This document shows, piece after piece, positions 17,906 to 27,600 of a stretch of DNA of 64,000 bases. The position numbers were made by a program, and so were the translations under genes. The stretch comes from an uncultured Verrucomicrobiota bacterium (GTDB taxonomy: Bacteria > Verrucomicrobiota > Verrucomicrobiia > Opitutales > Opitutaceae): NCBI GenBank assembly GCA_903876795.1, contig CAIRBK010000060.1, positions 1 through 64,000 on the forward strand, given 5' to 3'. Numbering within the stretch: the stretch's first letter is position 1; every line of letters begins with the position of its first letter. The notes below the pieces were generated by a model. It did not search any database, had not been told where the DNA came from, and was given only the letters and a program-made list of their open reading frames with translations.

Positions 17906-17919
17906 GATGGGGAGGGCGG

Positions 17920-18786
17920 TTACTTGCCGGGGACCGGGAGGGCCTTGAGGAGGGCTTCGAGTTCCTCGCCGTTGGGCTGGGTGGCGTGGTCGAGGGAGCG
18001 GCGGGCGACCTCGATCGCGGTGATGGGCGCGAGGCCCTTGGCGAAGCCGGCCACCGAGATCATGATGCAGCGCAGATACTGGAGATCGGCGGCGTCGTTG
18101 GCCTTGATGCGGATGGCCATCGGATTGACGAAGCCGTAGGCGGCGAAGATGCCCAGGAAGGTGCCGGTGAGGGCGGCGGCGACCTTCTCGCCGACGGCCT
18201 GGGGGCCCTCTGAGATCGAGCCCATCGTGTTGATGATGCCGAGCACGGCGGCGACGATGCCGATGCCGGGCATGGAGTCTCCGACGAGCTGGATGAGGTG
18301 CACGGGGTGCTCGGCCTCCGCCTCCTTGGCGTCGAGCTCGGCGCCCATGAGCTCCTCGAGCTGGTCGGGCTTGATGCGACCGTCGATGACGGGCTTGAGG
18401 GCGTTGATGAGAAACTCCTTGCGGACGTGATGGGCGAGGAAACCGGGATAGCGCGAGAAGACGGAACTGCCGGAGGGGTTGGAGACATGCTCTTCGAGCG
18501 CGATCAGACCGCTGCGGCGGCCGAGCAGGAAGAGTTCGTAGAGGAGCTTCATGAGCTCGACGTATTGCTCGCGGCTCACGCCCTTGCCGAACATGGCGAC
18601 CTGGATCTTGTGGACGATCTCCTTGAGCACATGGACGGGGCTGGCGATGACGAGCACGCCAAGCGCCATCCCGAAGATGACCACGAATTCCGAGACGTGC
18701 AGCAGCACCACCGGATTGCCGCCGGCGATCAGGAAACCGCCCAGCATCGAAAGGAACACGATCAACCCGCCGACTATGATCAGCAT
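17920..18786 (-). CDS. motA: Flagellar motor stator protein MotA
   Basis: The channel subunit of the flagellar stator, with 288 residues and four membrane helices, two at the N-terminus (residues 1-20 and 29-50) and two later. A cytoplasmic domain lies between them. The conserved proline-containing segment 'GDSMPGIGIVAAVLGII' and 'LTGTFLGIFAAYGFVNP' identify the MotA/ExbB-type channel. It lies 15 bases after fliA, between the sigma factor and motB. Confidence 0.94.
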   Translation of the reverse strand: MLIIVGGLIVFLSMLGGFLIAGGNPVVLLHVSEFVVIFGMALGVLVIASPVHVLKEIVHKIQVAMFGKGVSREQYVELMKLLYELFLLGRRSGLIALEEHVSNPSGSSVFSRYPGFLAHHVRKEFLINALKPVIDGRIKPDQLEELMGAELDAKEAEAEHPVHLIQLVGDSMPGIGIVAAVLGIINTMGSISEGPQAVGEKVAAALTGTFLGIFAAYGFVNPMAIRIKANDAADLQYLRCIMISVAGFAKGLAPITAIEVARRSLDHATQPNGEELEALLKALPVPGK

Positions 18787-18801
18787 GACGAGGAGGGGTG
18801 C

Positions 18802-19629
18802 TCAGCGGTTGCGCGCGGCCTCGATCTGCGCACGCAGACCGAGAATCGCCCGGGAATGGATCTGGCAGATGCGGGATTCGGTGAGGTTAAAGACCGCCGC
18901 AATCTCGGCCAACCGCATGTTTTCGTGGTAATACATGGCAAGGACACGCCTTTGAATATCGGGCAGTTCCTTGATTTTTTGAGCGACAAGTTGGCCCAGT
19001 TCCTCGTTCTCCATGCTGAGCTGGACGGGCACGGCCTGTTCGTCGGCGATCATTTCGTGGCGGCTGGCGCCGCCGCCCTCCTCGGTCTCGCTGGTGTCGT
19101 CGATGGCCACAAAGCTGATCGGGCGCACCTCGACCATCCAGTGGTTGTAGTCCTTGGCGGAGAGGCCCAATTGGGCGCGGATCTCCTCGTCGGTGGGCGC
19201 GCGCCCGAGGCGTTGTTCAAGCTCGGAGATGGCGGTCTTGATTTTGCGGGCCTTGGCACGGGCGCGGCGGGGGAACCAGTCGAGCCGGCGCAGTTCGTCG
19301 AGCACGGCACCGCGCACCCGTGTGGTGGCGTAGGCGGCGAAGGTGTGTTGCTGCTCGGGGTTGTAGCGGTGGACGGCGGCGATCAGGCCGGTGACGCCCA
19401 CGCTGTAGAGGTCGTCGGCGTCCACGTGCGCCGGCAAGGTGAGCTTGAGGCGGTCGACGACGTTGCGCACCAGCGGGAGGTAGCGTTCCAGCAGCTCCTT
19501 CTCATCCACGGTGCCGCCGGCGGACTGGTAGGCGCGCCAGGCGGAGGAGGCGGCGGGGACGGGGGCGGGGGCCGTCTCGGTCGAAGCGGCGGCGGGGGCG
19601 GGACAGTCGGTCAGGGTAACTAGGTTCAT
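18802..19629 (-). CDS. fliA: Flagellar RNA polymerase sigma factor FliA (sigma-28)
   Basis: The sigma factor for late flagellar and chemotaxis genes. It has 275 residues. Region 2 shows 'DADDLYSVGVTGLIAAVHRY' and 'FAAYATTRVRGAVLDELR', region 3 'RLGRAPTDEEI', and region 4 'LAEIAAVFNLTESRICQIHS', all typical of FliA/WhiG. The first 45 residues are a low-complexity Ala/Pro extension. Candidate target promoters in the window (31241-31268, 31337-31363, 33638-33664, 35936-35962) match the sigma-28 layout. It sits inside the flhBAF-mot operon, not with flagellin. Confidence 0.94.
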   Translation of the reverse strand: MNLVTLTDCPAPAAASTETAPAPVPAASSAWRAYQSAGGTVDEKELLERYLPLVRNVVDRLKLTLPAHVDADDLYSVGVTGLIAAVHRYNPEQQHTFAAYATTRVRGAVLDELRRLDWFPRRARAKARKIKTAISELEQRLGRAPTDEEIRAQLGLSAKDYNHWMVEVRPISFVAIDDTSETEEGGGASRHEMIADEQAVPVQLSMENEELGQLVAQKIKELPDIQRRVLAMYYHENMRLAEIAAVFNLTESRICQIHSRAILGLRAQIEAARNR

Positions 19630-19651
19630 GACGGGGGCGGTTTAGACGGTT

Positions 19652-19954
19652 TCAACGATTTGCCTGGGCGGGCGCTGGGCGGGGGGGAGTGGGTTTGCCG
19701 GCGGCAGCCGGCGACTTGGACTGGGCGGCGGCTTCCGCGGCTTCGGCGGCCTCGGCGGCCTCGCGGCGCATCCGCACGGTTTCGGCAAAGGCGCGATCGA
19801 GCACGCCCCAGAACCAGCGACCGACGAGGGCGGTGACCAGGCACCCCACGGCGGAGTCGCGGAGCACCAGGTCAAAAGGCCGGTCGGCGGCGAACCCGGC
19901 GACGGCCATGATCATGAAGCCGGTGGCGCCAAAAATCAGGAAGGCGAATCTCAT
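19652..19954 (-). CDS. Small membrane protein between flhF and fliA
   Basis: A 100-residue protein from the ATG at 19954, with two membrane helices (residues ~2-22 'FAFLIFGATGFMIMAVAGF' and ~33-52) and a positively charged, Ala/Glu- then Pro-rich tail. The start overlaps the end of flhF by four bases, and fliA follows after 22. In many operons this slot is occupied by the MinD-like flhG (ylxH) gene, but this protein is not an ATPase. The function is unknown. Confidence 0.65.
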   Translation of the reverse strand: MRFAFLIFGATGFMIMAVAGFAADRPFDLVLRDSAVGCLVTALVGRWFWGVLDRAFAETVRMRREAAEAAEAAEAAAQSKSPAAAGKPTPPRPAPAQANR

Positions 19955-20973
19955 GACCGCACCTCCTCGCCCCGCAGGGGCAGGCTGCGCGCGAGCACGC
20001 GGCCGAGCACATCGGTCTCCAGCTCGCCGGTGAGCCCGGGGCCGGTGCTCAGGAACAGCGGGGAAAGGTCGCCCTCGATGAGGAATTCCCACAGGCGGCC
20101 CCAGCGCGGAGTCTCGTCGAGGTGGGTGCAGACTAGGTGGGTCGCGCCAAACTCGCGTCCACGCGAGTAGGCCTCGCGGAGAGCATCGGCGTCGTAGGCG
20201 GCGTTGAGCACAAGCACGCGACCGGTGAATTTTTCCCCGTCCAAAAACCGCGCCAGCTCGCGCGCCTCGCGCGAGCCGGAGGCCGGCAGGCCCGGCAGAT
20301 CGGCCAGGTGGAACTCACCCGGTTCGCCCCCGCCGGCATCGATGCCGGGCGAATAATGCTCCACGGCGACCCCCAGCGCCTCGCAGAACACGTCCAGCGC
20401 GGGCGCGGGATTGGGCCGTTCAAACTCGACGCGCCAGACCCGGCCCCGGCGGCCGCGGGCAAAGACTTCGCGGGAGAGCCACTTGCACAGGGCGGTGGTG
20501 CGGCCGACGCCGGCCGCGCCGAGGAAGGCGACGCGCTCGGGCAGCGGGCGGGGCGGGCGGGCGGCCGAGCGCAGGTCGCGCGCGAGATCGGCCAGTGCCT
20601 CGTGCAAAGGCCGCTCAAGCGCGCGCCCCCAGCCCGGGGATGCCTCCAGGCGGCCGATCAGCCGCTCGGGGAATCCCGCCCGGCGCAGCACCAGCGGCAG
20701 GCGTTTCGACTCGACGAGGGCGTAGGCGGAGCGAGCGGGCGCTTCCTCGACGGGGGCGGGCGCCGGCTCCGGGGCGGGCAACTCGGCCACGACCTCGAAG
20801 CGCGCCGCTCCGAAGAGGCGGCGCAGGCCCTTGCGGGGGCTGCCCTGGACGGAGAGCACACGGGCCTCGGCGCCCAGACGGTTGCGGATGATCTCCACGG
20901 CTTCGGCGGCCGAGCCGACCTCGAAACGGTAGGTTCCGGGGACGGCGGGAGTAAGCGGGGCGGCGGCGATCAT
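19951..20973 (-). CDS. flhF: FlhF-like SRP-type GTPase with degenerate nucleotide-binding motifs
   Basis: FlhF places the flagellar basal body through an SRP-like GTPase domain. This 340-residue protein lies between flhA and fliA, as usual, and has an N-terminal region starting 'TYRFEVGSAAEAVEIIRNRLG', of which 'AAEAVEIIRNRLG' is the FlhF B-domain opening. The P-loop reads GAAGVGRTT with Arg158 where Lys is expected, DTAG is 'DLPG' (225-228), and TKxD is 'THLD' (283-286). The GTPase may be weak or altered. It overlaps the small membrane protein gene and is 13 bases after flhA. Confidence 0.8.
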   Translation of the reverse strand: MIAAAPLTPAVPGTYRFEVGSAAEAVEIIRNRLGAEARVLSVQGSPRKGLRRLFGAARFEVVAELPAPEPAPAPVEEAPARSAYALVESKRLPLVLRRAGFPERLIGRLEASPGWGRALERPLHEALADLARDLRSAARPPRPLPERVAFLGAAGVGRTTALCKWLSREVFARGRRGRVWRVEFERPNPAPALDVFCEALGVAVEHYSPGIDAGGGEPGEFHLADLPGLPASGSREARELARFLDGEKFTGRVLVLNAAYDADALREAYSRGREFGATHLVCTHLDETPRWGRLWEFLIEGDLSPLFLSTGPGLTGELETDVLGRVLARSLPLRGEEVRS

Positions 20974-20986
20974 GGCTTAAAAAAGG

Positions 20987-23176
20987 TCAGGCGGCGGCGC
21001 GGGCGGGCGCGGGTGCCGGGAGGCCGGCGGGGGCGGGGATGATGCCGGCGTTTTCCACCTCGGTCGCGGAGGGCAGCTCCTGGTAGGAGAGCACCCCGAG
21101 GCGCGGGAAGGACGGCTCGAGGAAGCGGCGCAGCGCCAGGCGGATCTCGGCGCCCACGACGACCACCGAAGGCGTGCCGGCCTCGGCCAGCGTGGCGGCC
21201 CCTCGCGAGAGATGCTCCAGCAGGTGGCGGCCGAGCACCGGGTCAAGGGCCAGGCCGACCTCGCCCGGGGTGCGGTGCACGCGGGAGGCCAGCGCCTGCT
21301 CCAGGCGCGGGTCGAGCGTGAGGGCGCGCACCACGTTGGGGCGGGATTCGTATTCTCCGATAAAATACAAGCCGAGCCGCCGGCGCACGAGCTCGCTCAG
21401 GTCGTCGGCGTTCTTGGTGGTCGGGGCGAAGTCGGCGATGCCTTCCAGGATGACGGGCAGGCCGAGGACGGGGACGCCCTCGCGGAGCAGGTTCTGCAGC
21501 ACGCGCTGGATCACGCCGAGGCTCACGAGGTCGGGCAGCAGCTCGGCGACGAGCGCGGGGTGCGTGGTCTTCAAGTGGTCCACCAGCGTCTGCACCTCCT
21601 GGCGGCCGATGAGATGGTGGGCGGAGGACTTGAGGACCTCGGAGAGGTGGGTGATGACGACCGAGGCGGCGTCCACGACGGTGTAGCCGTTGAGTTCGGC
21701 GACTTTGCGCTCGCCCTCGTCGATCCACACGGCCTCCAGGCCGAAGACCGGCTCGCGACAGGGCGTGCCACGCAGGGTCACGCGGCTGCCGCTCACGTTC
21801 ATGGCCATCCAGCGGCCCGCGTGGACGACGCCGCGGCCGACGGATTTGCCGCGCAGGAGGAAGCGGTAGTCGTTGGACTCGAGCTCGAGGTTGTCGCGCA
21901 CCGAGATGGGCGGGACGATCACCCCGCGCTCGCGGGCGAGGGTCTTGCGCACGCCGGTGATGCGGGAAATCAGGTCTCCGCCGCGGGAGACGTCGGCCAG
22001 CGGGAGCAGTCCATAGCCGACCTCGATGGCAAAGACATCCTGGTCGATCACGCGACGGATGTCTTCGGGGATGGCCGAGCCGCCCTTGGCGGGCTCGCCG
22101 GGCTTGGCGCCGCCCCCGCCGGCGGGGGCGGAACCGGCCTTGCCGGCCGGCGCGACGGCGGGCGCGGGATCGGCGAACTCGTCGGGCTGGTTGCGCCCGA
22201 ACTGACGGCCGGCGTAGTAGGCAAGCCCGCCGAGGATGGCGAAAGGCAGAAGCGGCATGCCCGGCATGAAGCCGAAACACACCAGCATGATTCCCACGAT
22301 GCGCAAGGCCCGGGGGTAGGCGATCAACTGGCGGCCGACCTGGGCGCCGAGGTTGCTGTTCTCCGAGGCGCGGGTGACGAGCACGCCGGCGGCGACCGAG
22401 ACGATCAGCGCGGGTATCTGGGAAATCAGGCCGTCGCCGATGGACAGGAGGGTGAACTTCTGCAGCGCCTCGGCGAGCGTGAGGTCCATCTGGAGGACGC
22501 CGATGGCGAAACCGCCCAGGACGTTGACCAGCGTGATGAGCAGGCCGGCGACGGCCTCGCCGCGCACGAACTTCGAGGCGCCGTCCATCGCGCCGTAGAA
22601 ATCGGCCTCCTTTTGCACCTTGAGACGGCGGGTGGTGGCGGTGACCTCGTCGATCACCCCGGCGTTGAGCTCGGCGTCGATGGCCATCTGCTTGCCGGGC
22701 AGGGCGTCGAGGGTGAAGCGCGCGCTCACCTCGGCGATGCGGCCAGCGCCCTTCGTGATGACCACGAAGTTGATCAGCACCAGGATGGTGAAAACAACGA
22801 AGCCGACCACGTAGTTGCCCTGGATGACGAAGTGTCCGAACGACTCGATCACCCCGCCGGCCTCGCCCTTGGTGAGGATGAGGCGGGTGGTGCAGATGTT
22901 GAGCGCCAGCCGGAAGAGCGTGAAGGCGAGCAGGATGGTGGGGAAGCCGGAGAACTCGGGCGGGTCCTTGACGTAGACGACCACCATCAGCACCAGCATC
23001 GAGAAGCCCAGGCTGATGGCGAGGAGCAGGTCCAGCACCATCATGGGCACCGGCATGATGAGCAGCAGCACCGTGGCGAAGAGCGCGACGGTGAACACCA
23101 GATCGGCGCGGCGCTGGAAAAGCGGCGACTGGCCGATGGCCGGCACGGGGACGGGCGCGGGGGCGGCGGTGCTCAC
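20987..23176 (-). CDS. flhA: Flagellar export apparatus protein FlhA
   Basis: An inner-membrane gate protein of the flagellar type III secretion system. The GTG at 23176 is the start: it overlaps the flhB stop (GTGA) and has AAGGAGG eight bases upstream; the protein is then 729 residues. The N-terminal half has about eight membrane helices with the family signatures 'FPTILLAFTLFRLALN' and 'FVVITKGAGRIAEVSARF', followed by 'ALPGKQMAIDAELNAG'. A Pro/Gly/Ala-rich linker near residue 330 leads to the cytoplasmic docking domain ('GVPVLGLPVILEGIAD'). Upstream open frame without family similarity is not part of the gene. Confidence 0.95.
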   Translation of the reverse strand: MSTAAPAPVPVPAIGQSPLFQRRADLVFTVALFATVLLLIMPVPMMVLDLLLAISLGFSMLVLMVVVYVKDPPEFSGFPTILLAFTLFRLALNICTTRLILTKGEAGGVIESFGHFVIQGNYVVGFVVFTILVLINFVVITKGAGRIAEVSARFTLDALPGKQMAIDAELNAGVIDEVTATTRRLKVQKEADFYGAMDGASKFVRGEAVAGLLITLVNVLGGFAIGVLQMDLTLAEALQKFTLLSIGDGLISQIPALIVSVAAGVLVTRASENSNLGAQVGRQLIAYPRALRIVGIMLVCFGFMPGMPLLPFAILGGLAYYAGRQFGRNQPDEFADPAPAVAPAGKAGSAPAGGGGAKPGEPAKGGSAIPEDIRRVIDQDVFAIEVGYGLLPLADVSRGGDLISRITGVRKTLARERGVIVPPISVRDNLELESNDYRFLLRGKSVGRGVVHAGRWMAMNVSGSRVTLRGTPCREPVFGLEAVWIDEGERKVAELNGYTVVDAASVVITHLSEVLKSSAHHLIGRQEVQTLVDHLKTTHPALVAELLPDLVSLGVIQRVLQNLLREGVPVLGLPVILEGIADFAPTTKNADDLSELVRRRLGLYFIGEYESRPNVVRALTLDPRLEQALASRVHRTPGEVGLALDPVLGRHLLEHLSRGAATLAEAGTPSVVVVGAEIRLALRRFLEPSFPRLGVLSYQELPSATEVENAGIIPAPAGLPAPAPARAAA

Positions 23177-24288
23177 GAGGCGCCTCCTTGGGCGGCGGCG
23201 GCGCGGCGGCCCGGCAGCCGGTAAAAGTAGTAACGATGCGTCCGATACACAAAGGCGAGGATCCCGGCGACGGCCTGGAACAACTCGGAGGGGATCGGCT
23301 CGCCCACCTTGGCGGTGGCGTGGAGCATGCGGGCGACGGGGCGGTTCTCCACCATCGGCACCTCGTGGGCGGCGGCGAGGGCCTTGATGCGGCGGGCGAG
23401 CGCGTTCTCGCCCTTGGCCAGGACGATCGGGGCCGAATCCACGCCGCGCTCGTATTTGAGGGCGACCGCATAGTGGGTGGGGTTGGTCACGACCACGTCG
23501 GCGGTGGGCACCGCCGCGAGCATCTGGCGCTGGGCGAGGCGGCGCGCCATGCGGCGGATCGCGCCCTTCACCAGGGCGTTGCCCTCGGCCTGCTTGTGCT
23601 CCTCCTTGACCTCCTCGCGGGTCATCATGAGATCGCGACCCGTCTTGAAGTACTCGTAGGCGTAGCTGATCGCGGCCACGATCCCGAGGATCAGAATCAA
23701 GCGCGAGAGCAGCCCCAGCATGCCATTCAGCATAAACCGGCCGAGATACGCCGTCTCCACCGGCGTCGAAAACAAAGGATCCGAGAGCAACTGGCGCATC
23801 GCCACCCACAAACAGGAACCGACGGCCAGCATCTTGAGAAAATCCACCCCGCCATGCACCAGGGCCGTCTTTGAGAAAATTCTTTGAAAGCCGGGCAACG
23901 GATTGAGCTTCTCCAGTTTAAACCCGAGCACGTCGGGCGTGAGCCGGAAACCGCTTTGCAGGCCTCCCGACAGCAACGCCGCCACCACCGTGGCGATCAA
24001 CACCGGCAGCAACACCACACCCACCACCCGCCCGCCCTCATAAACCGGCAGCGGCATCTGGCCGGCCGTAAAACTCACCAAGTGTAAGTGGCCGAACAAT
24101 GTGGCCGTGTATTCGGCCACCTCGCCGGCACCGCTGGCCGCACCCATGCTCAATGCCGCCAACGCCGCCCCCAACGCAAACACCACACCGAGTTCCGGGG
24201 TCCGCGCAAATTGACCGCGATCATGCGCCTCGCTGAGCCGCTTGCTCGTGGGCTGCTCTGTTTTTTGATCTTTGTCGTGGTCGGACAT
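23173..24288 (-). CDS. flhB: Flagellar export switch protein FlhB
   Basis: A 371-residue component of the flagellar secretion apparatus that switches substrate class after autocleavage. It starts 'MSDHDKDQKTEQPTSKRL', the usual FlhB opening, has four membrane helices, and keeps the autocleavage site NPTH in 'VVVTNPTHYAVALKY'. It ends with the cytoplasmic domain 'VPMVENRPVARMLHA'. It is the first gene of the minus-strand flagellar operon; a sigma-54-like promoter lies just upstream. Confidence 0.95.
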   Translation of the reverse strand: MSDHDKDQKTEQPTSKRLSEAHDRGQFARTPELGVVFALGAALAALSMGAASGAGEVAEYTATLFGHLHLVSFTAGQMPLPVYEGGRVVGVVLLPVLIATVVAALLSGGLQSGFRLTPDVLGFKLEKLNPLPGFQRIFSKTALVHGGVDFLKMLAVGSCLWVAMRQLLSDPLFSTPVETAYLGRFMLNGMLGLLSRLILILGIVAAISYAYEYFKTGRDLMMTREEVKEEHKQAEGNALVKGAIRRMARRLAQRQMLAAVPTADVVVTNPTHYAVALKYERGVDSAPIVLAKGENALARRIKALAAAHEVPMVENRPVARMLHATAKVGEPIPSELFQAVAGILAFVYRTHRYYFYRLPGRRAAAAQGGAS

Positions 24289-24306
24289 CGCGGGGCCCTA
24301 TTCCTT

Positions 24307-24323
24307 AGCACGGAGACTGCCAA
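24307..24323 (-). promoter_or_regulatory. Sigma-54-like promoter upstream of flhB
   Basis: On the minus strand TTGGCA is followed by GTGCT, with exactly ten bases between the GG and GC pairs, the fixed spacing of sigma-54 promoters (TGGCAC-N5-TTGCA). The predicted transcript would start only about 5-8 bases before the flhB ATG, which is unusually short, so the match may be chance. Confidence 0.35.
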
Positions 24324-24632
24324 CCACAGATTACAATTCATATATCATTGTTCATAAATTATTTATAATTTATTTTTAGCGAAATAGATTCGATTCCCAA
24401 AGATTTTCCAAGCCCTCGCTAAAGATGCGGCAATTTGTGCCGCCCACGACCAAGTGCCTGATTCATCGGACACGCACCCCGACAGGGCTTCGTGTTGGGA
24501 GCAGCCACCCTGCAACCCAAACAAATCCGATAAACTGAGGTATTCTTGGGGTTTTCTGCACGACGGGGCCAAAGGCTCGTGACACGCCCGGCACGATTGT
24601 TTAGTTTTCACTGCAACGAAGTCGCCTGATCG
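24324..24632. other. Intergenic region between flhB and the hybrid kinase gene
   Basis: About 310 bases with an AT-rich block near 24330-24380 and a small hairpin GCGGCA-ATTTG-TGCCGC (24427-24443). It must carry the promoter for the divergent kinase gene. A CCGATAAA sequence near 24529 resembles a sigma-28 -10 box, but no -35 is present at the right distance. No coding sequence is supported. Confidence 0.4.
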
Positions 24633-27600
24633 ATGTCCCTCCCTCACTCGCCGGCACCCAGCCTTACCTCTTCCCCGGCCCCGGCCGGATCCCTGGTTGT
24701 CTGCTTGGGCGCAGCCGCCGGGGGACTACGAGCCCTGGAGGCTTTTTTCCATCACATGCCGCCGAGCTCCGGCTGCAGTTTCGTGGTGGTGCAACCTCTC
24801 TCGCCCGATTTCCACGGTTTGGTGGAGGATCTGCTCGGCCGGCAGACGACCATGAACATCCACCGGGTCGAGGAGTGCATGTCGATGGAGCCGGATTCCA
24901 TCTACCTCATCCCCGCCAAGAAACTGATGACAGTCCGGGATGGTCGGCTGCACCCGGCCGAACCGGTCGTCGATCACACCCCGGGCCTCCCGATCAACGC
25001 CTTCCTCAACTGCCTCGCGGCCGACGCCGGCGCACACGCCGTGGCCATCATCCTCTCCGGCCCGGGCACGGACGGCAGCGAGGGCATCCGCGCGGTCCAT
25101 GAGGCCGGCGGCCTGGTGATCGTGCAGGACCCCGAGACCGCCGAGTTCGACGAGATGCCCCGCAGCGCCCTCGCCACCGGCTTGGCCAATTACGAACTGC
25201 CCCCCGGGCTCATGCCAGATGCCGTCGTCGCCTTCGCGGGCGCCACCGGCCTTGCCCGCCCGGGTCGCGACACTTCGATCATGGCCGGGGCCACGGCCAA
25301 CCCCGCCGCCCCGCCCGCGCGCGGCCTCCTGCACGCCTGCGAACACCTGCTGGGGCAACACCTGCCGGCCGGCTTCATCGTCAACGACGAGGGCATGATC
25401 CTCCACTGCATCGGGGACTCCGCCCGCTTCCTCCTATCGCCGCGCGGCCGCTCCCAGGAAAACATCCTCGCGCGCACCGCCGGCGATCTGCGGCTCGCGC
25501 TCTCCACCCTCATCCCCCAAGTCCTCCGCGACCGGGCCCCGGCCGGGTCGCACATCCTGCGCGCCGAACTCGCCGGCGGCGGCCATGAGCGCATCGAGTT
25601 GACAGTCTCGCCCCTCCCCGAGGACCGCGCGGGCACCCGCCTGCTCCACATCTCGCTGCGCAACTCCCGCCCGCCGGGCGCTCCGGGCGACGCCTTCACC
25701 TCCCCCGAAGCCCAGGACCGGCGCATCGTGGAACTGGAGGTCGCACTCGCTTCCACCAAGGAAAGCCTCCAGGCCACCGTCGAGGAACTCTACGCCGTCA
25801 ACGAGGAGTTCCGGGCCGCCAACGAGGAACTCCAATCGATCAACGAGGAGCTAAAAAACATCAACGCCGAGTTCGAGAGCAAGAACGCCGCACTCAACAC
25901 CCTCAACGCCGACCTCGACAACCTCCTCAAAGCCACCGATGTCGGCACCCTCTTCCTCGATCGCGACCTGCGCATCCGCATGTTCAATCCCTCGATCGAG
26001 CATATCTTCCGTCTGCTCCCCCGGGACCTGGGCCGCCCCATCGAGCACATCGCCTACCAGCTCGCCGACCAGGCCGGCATGATCGACGACGCCCGCGCCG
26101 TCCTGAAAACCGGCCATATCCGCGAGGGCGAGGTGCGCACTCGCGACGGCCACTGGCTGCTCAAGCGCATCCTGCCCTTTCGCGCGACCGACCGCTCCAT
26201 CCAGGGCGTCGTGCTCACCTTCACCCGCATCGACGTCATCAAGACCATGCAGGACAAGCTGGACCTCGCCATGATCTCCTCCCGCCTCGCCTGGTGGGAA
26301 TGGGACGTCCCCACGGGCCGCTTCCACACCCACGCCGGCGGCACCTCCATCCTTGGCTACGAGATCGGCCGTCTCCCGCCCAACGTCGACACCTGGCTCC
26401 AACTCACCCACCCCGACGATCTCCCTCTCGTCCGCACCACCCTAGAGGCCTGCCTGCAAGGCCGGTCCCCGGAATGGGATTGCGAACACCGCTGCAAGGA
26501 CGCCGAGGGCAAATGGCGCTGGGTTCACGACAAAGGCCGCGTCATCGAGCGCGACTCCTCGGGCCGAGCACTCCGCATGGTCGGCACCACCCAGGACATC
26601 CACACCCGCCGCACCGCCGAGGCCGAGATCATCAAGCTTTCCCAGGCCATCGCCCAGACCGAGGTCTCCATCGTCATCACCGACGTCAACGGCGACATCG
26701 AGTATGTGAACCCCTATTTCACCCGCGCCACCGGCTACGAAAGCCGCGAGGTGATCGGCAAAAACCCCCGCCTGCTCCAATCCAGCGAGAACCCGCCCGG
26801 AGTTTACGCCCAACTCTGGAGCACCATCACCCGCGGCGAACCCTGGCGCGGCGAACTCGTCAACCGGCGCAAGGACGGCACCCTGTTCACCGAGCGCGTC
26901 TCCATTTCACCCGTCAAAGACGCCAACGGCCGCGTCTCCCACTTCATCGAAGTGCGGGAGGACATCACCGCCCTCAAGGCCGAGCAGGAAAGCCACCGCC
27001 TCCTGGAGCACCAACTCGCCCAGTCCCAGAAGATGGAGACGCTCGGCACGCTGGCCGGAGGCGTCGCCCACGACTTCAACAACCTGCTCACCTCGATCCT
27101 CGGCTACACCCACCTTGCGCAGGACGCCATCGCGGCCGACCACCCGGCCCGGACCTCGCTCAAGCAGATCGAGCGCGCCGGCAACCGCGCCGCCGACCTC
27201 GTGCGCCGCATCCTCGCCTTCAGCCGCAACCACACCCCCTCGCACCTGCCGGTCACCCCCGGCCGCCTCTACGCCGAAGCCGTTCCCATGCTGCGTTCCA
27301 GCCTCCCGGCCACCATCGAGCTCGACTACCACGACGAATCCGGCGGCTGCACCGTGCTTGGCGACGGCACCCAGCTCCAGCAGGTCCTCCTGAACCTTTG
27401 CACCAACGCCGCCCACGCCATCGGCGCGGTTGCCGGCCGCATAGAAATCGGCCTGAGCCGCGTCGAGATCACCACTCCCCTGCCCGTCCAGGTGGGTTCC
27501 CTCAATCCCGGCCCCTACCTCCGCCTCTTTGTGGCCGACACCGGCTGCGGCATGGACGCGTCCATGATCGGACGCGTCTTCAAGCCTTTCTTCACCACCA

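Noticed and set aside
21212-23224. A 670-codon plus-strand open frame opposite flhA
   Set aside because: It is an antisense shadow rich in Asp/His/Gly/Ala; flhA is unambiguous on the other strand.
23177-23809. Open frame extending flhA upstream to 940 codons
   Set aside because: The extra 211 codons lie inside flhB in another frame and have no FlhA similarity; a GTG with a good Shine-Dalgarno sequence gives the normal FlhA length.
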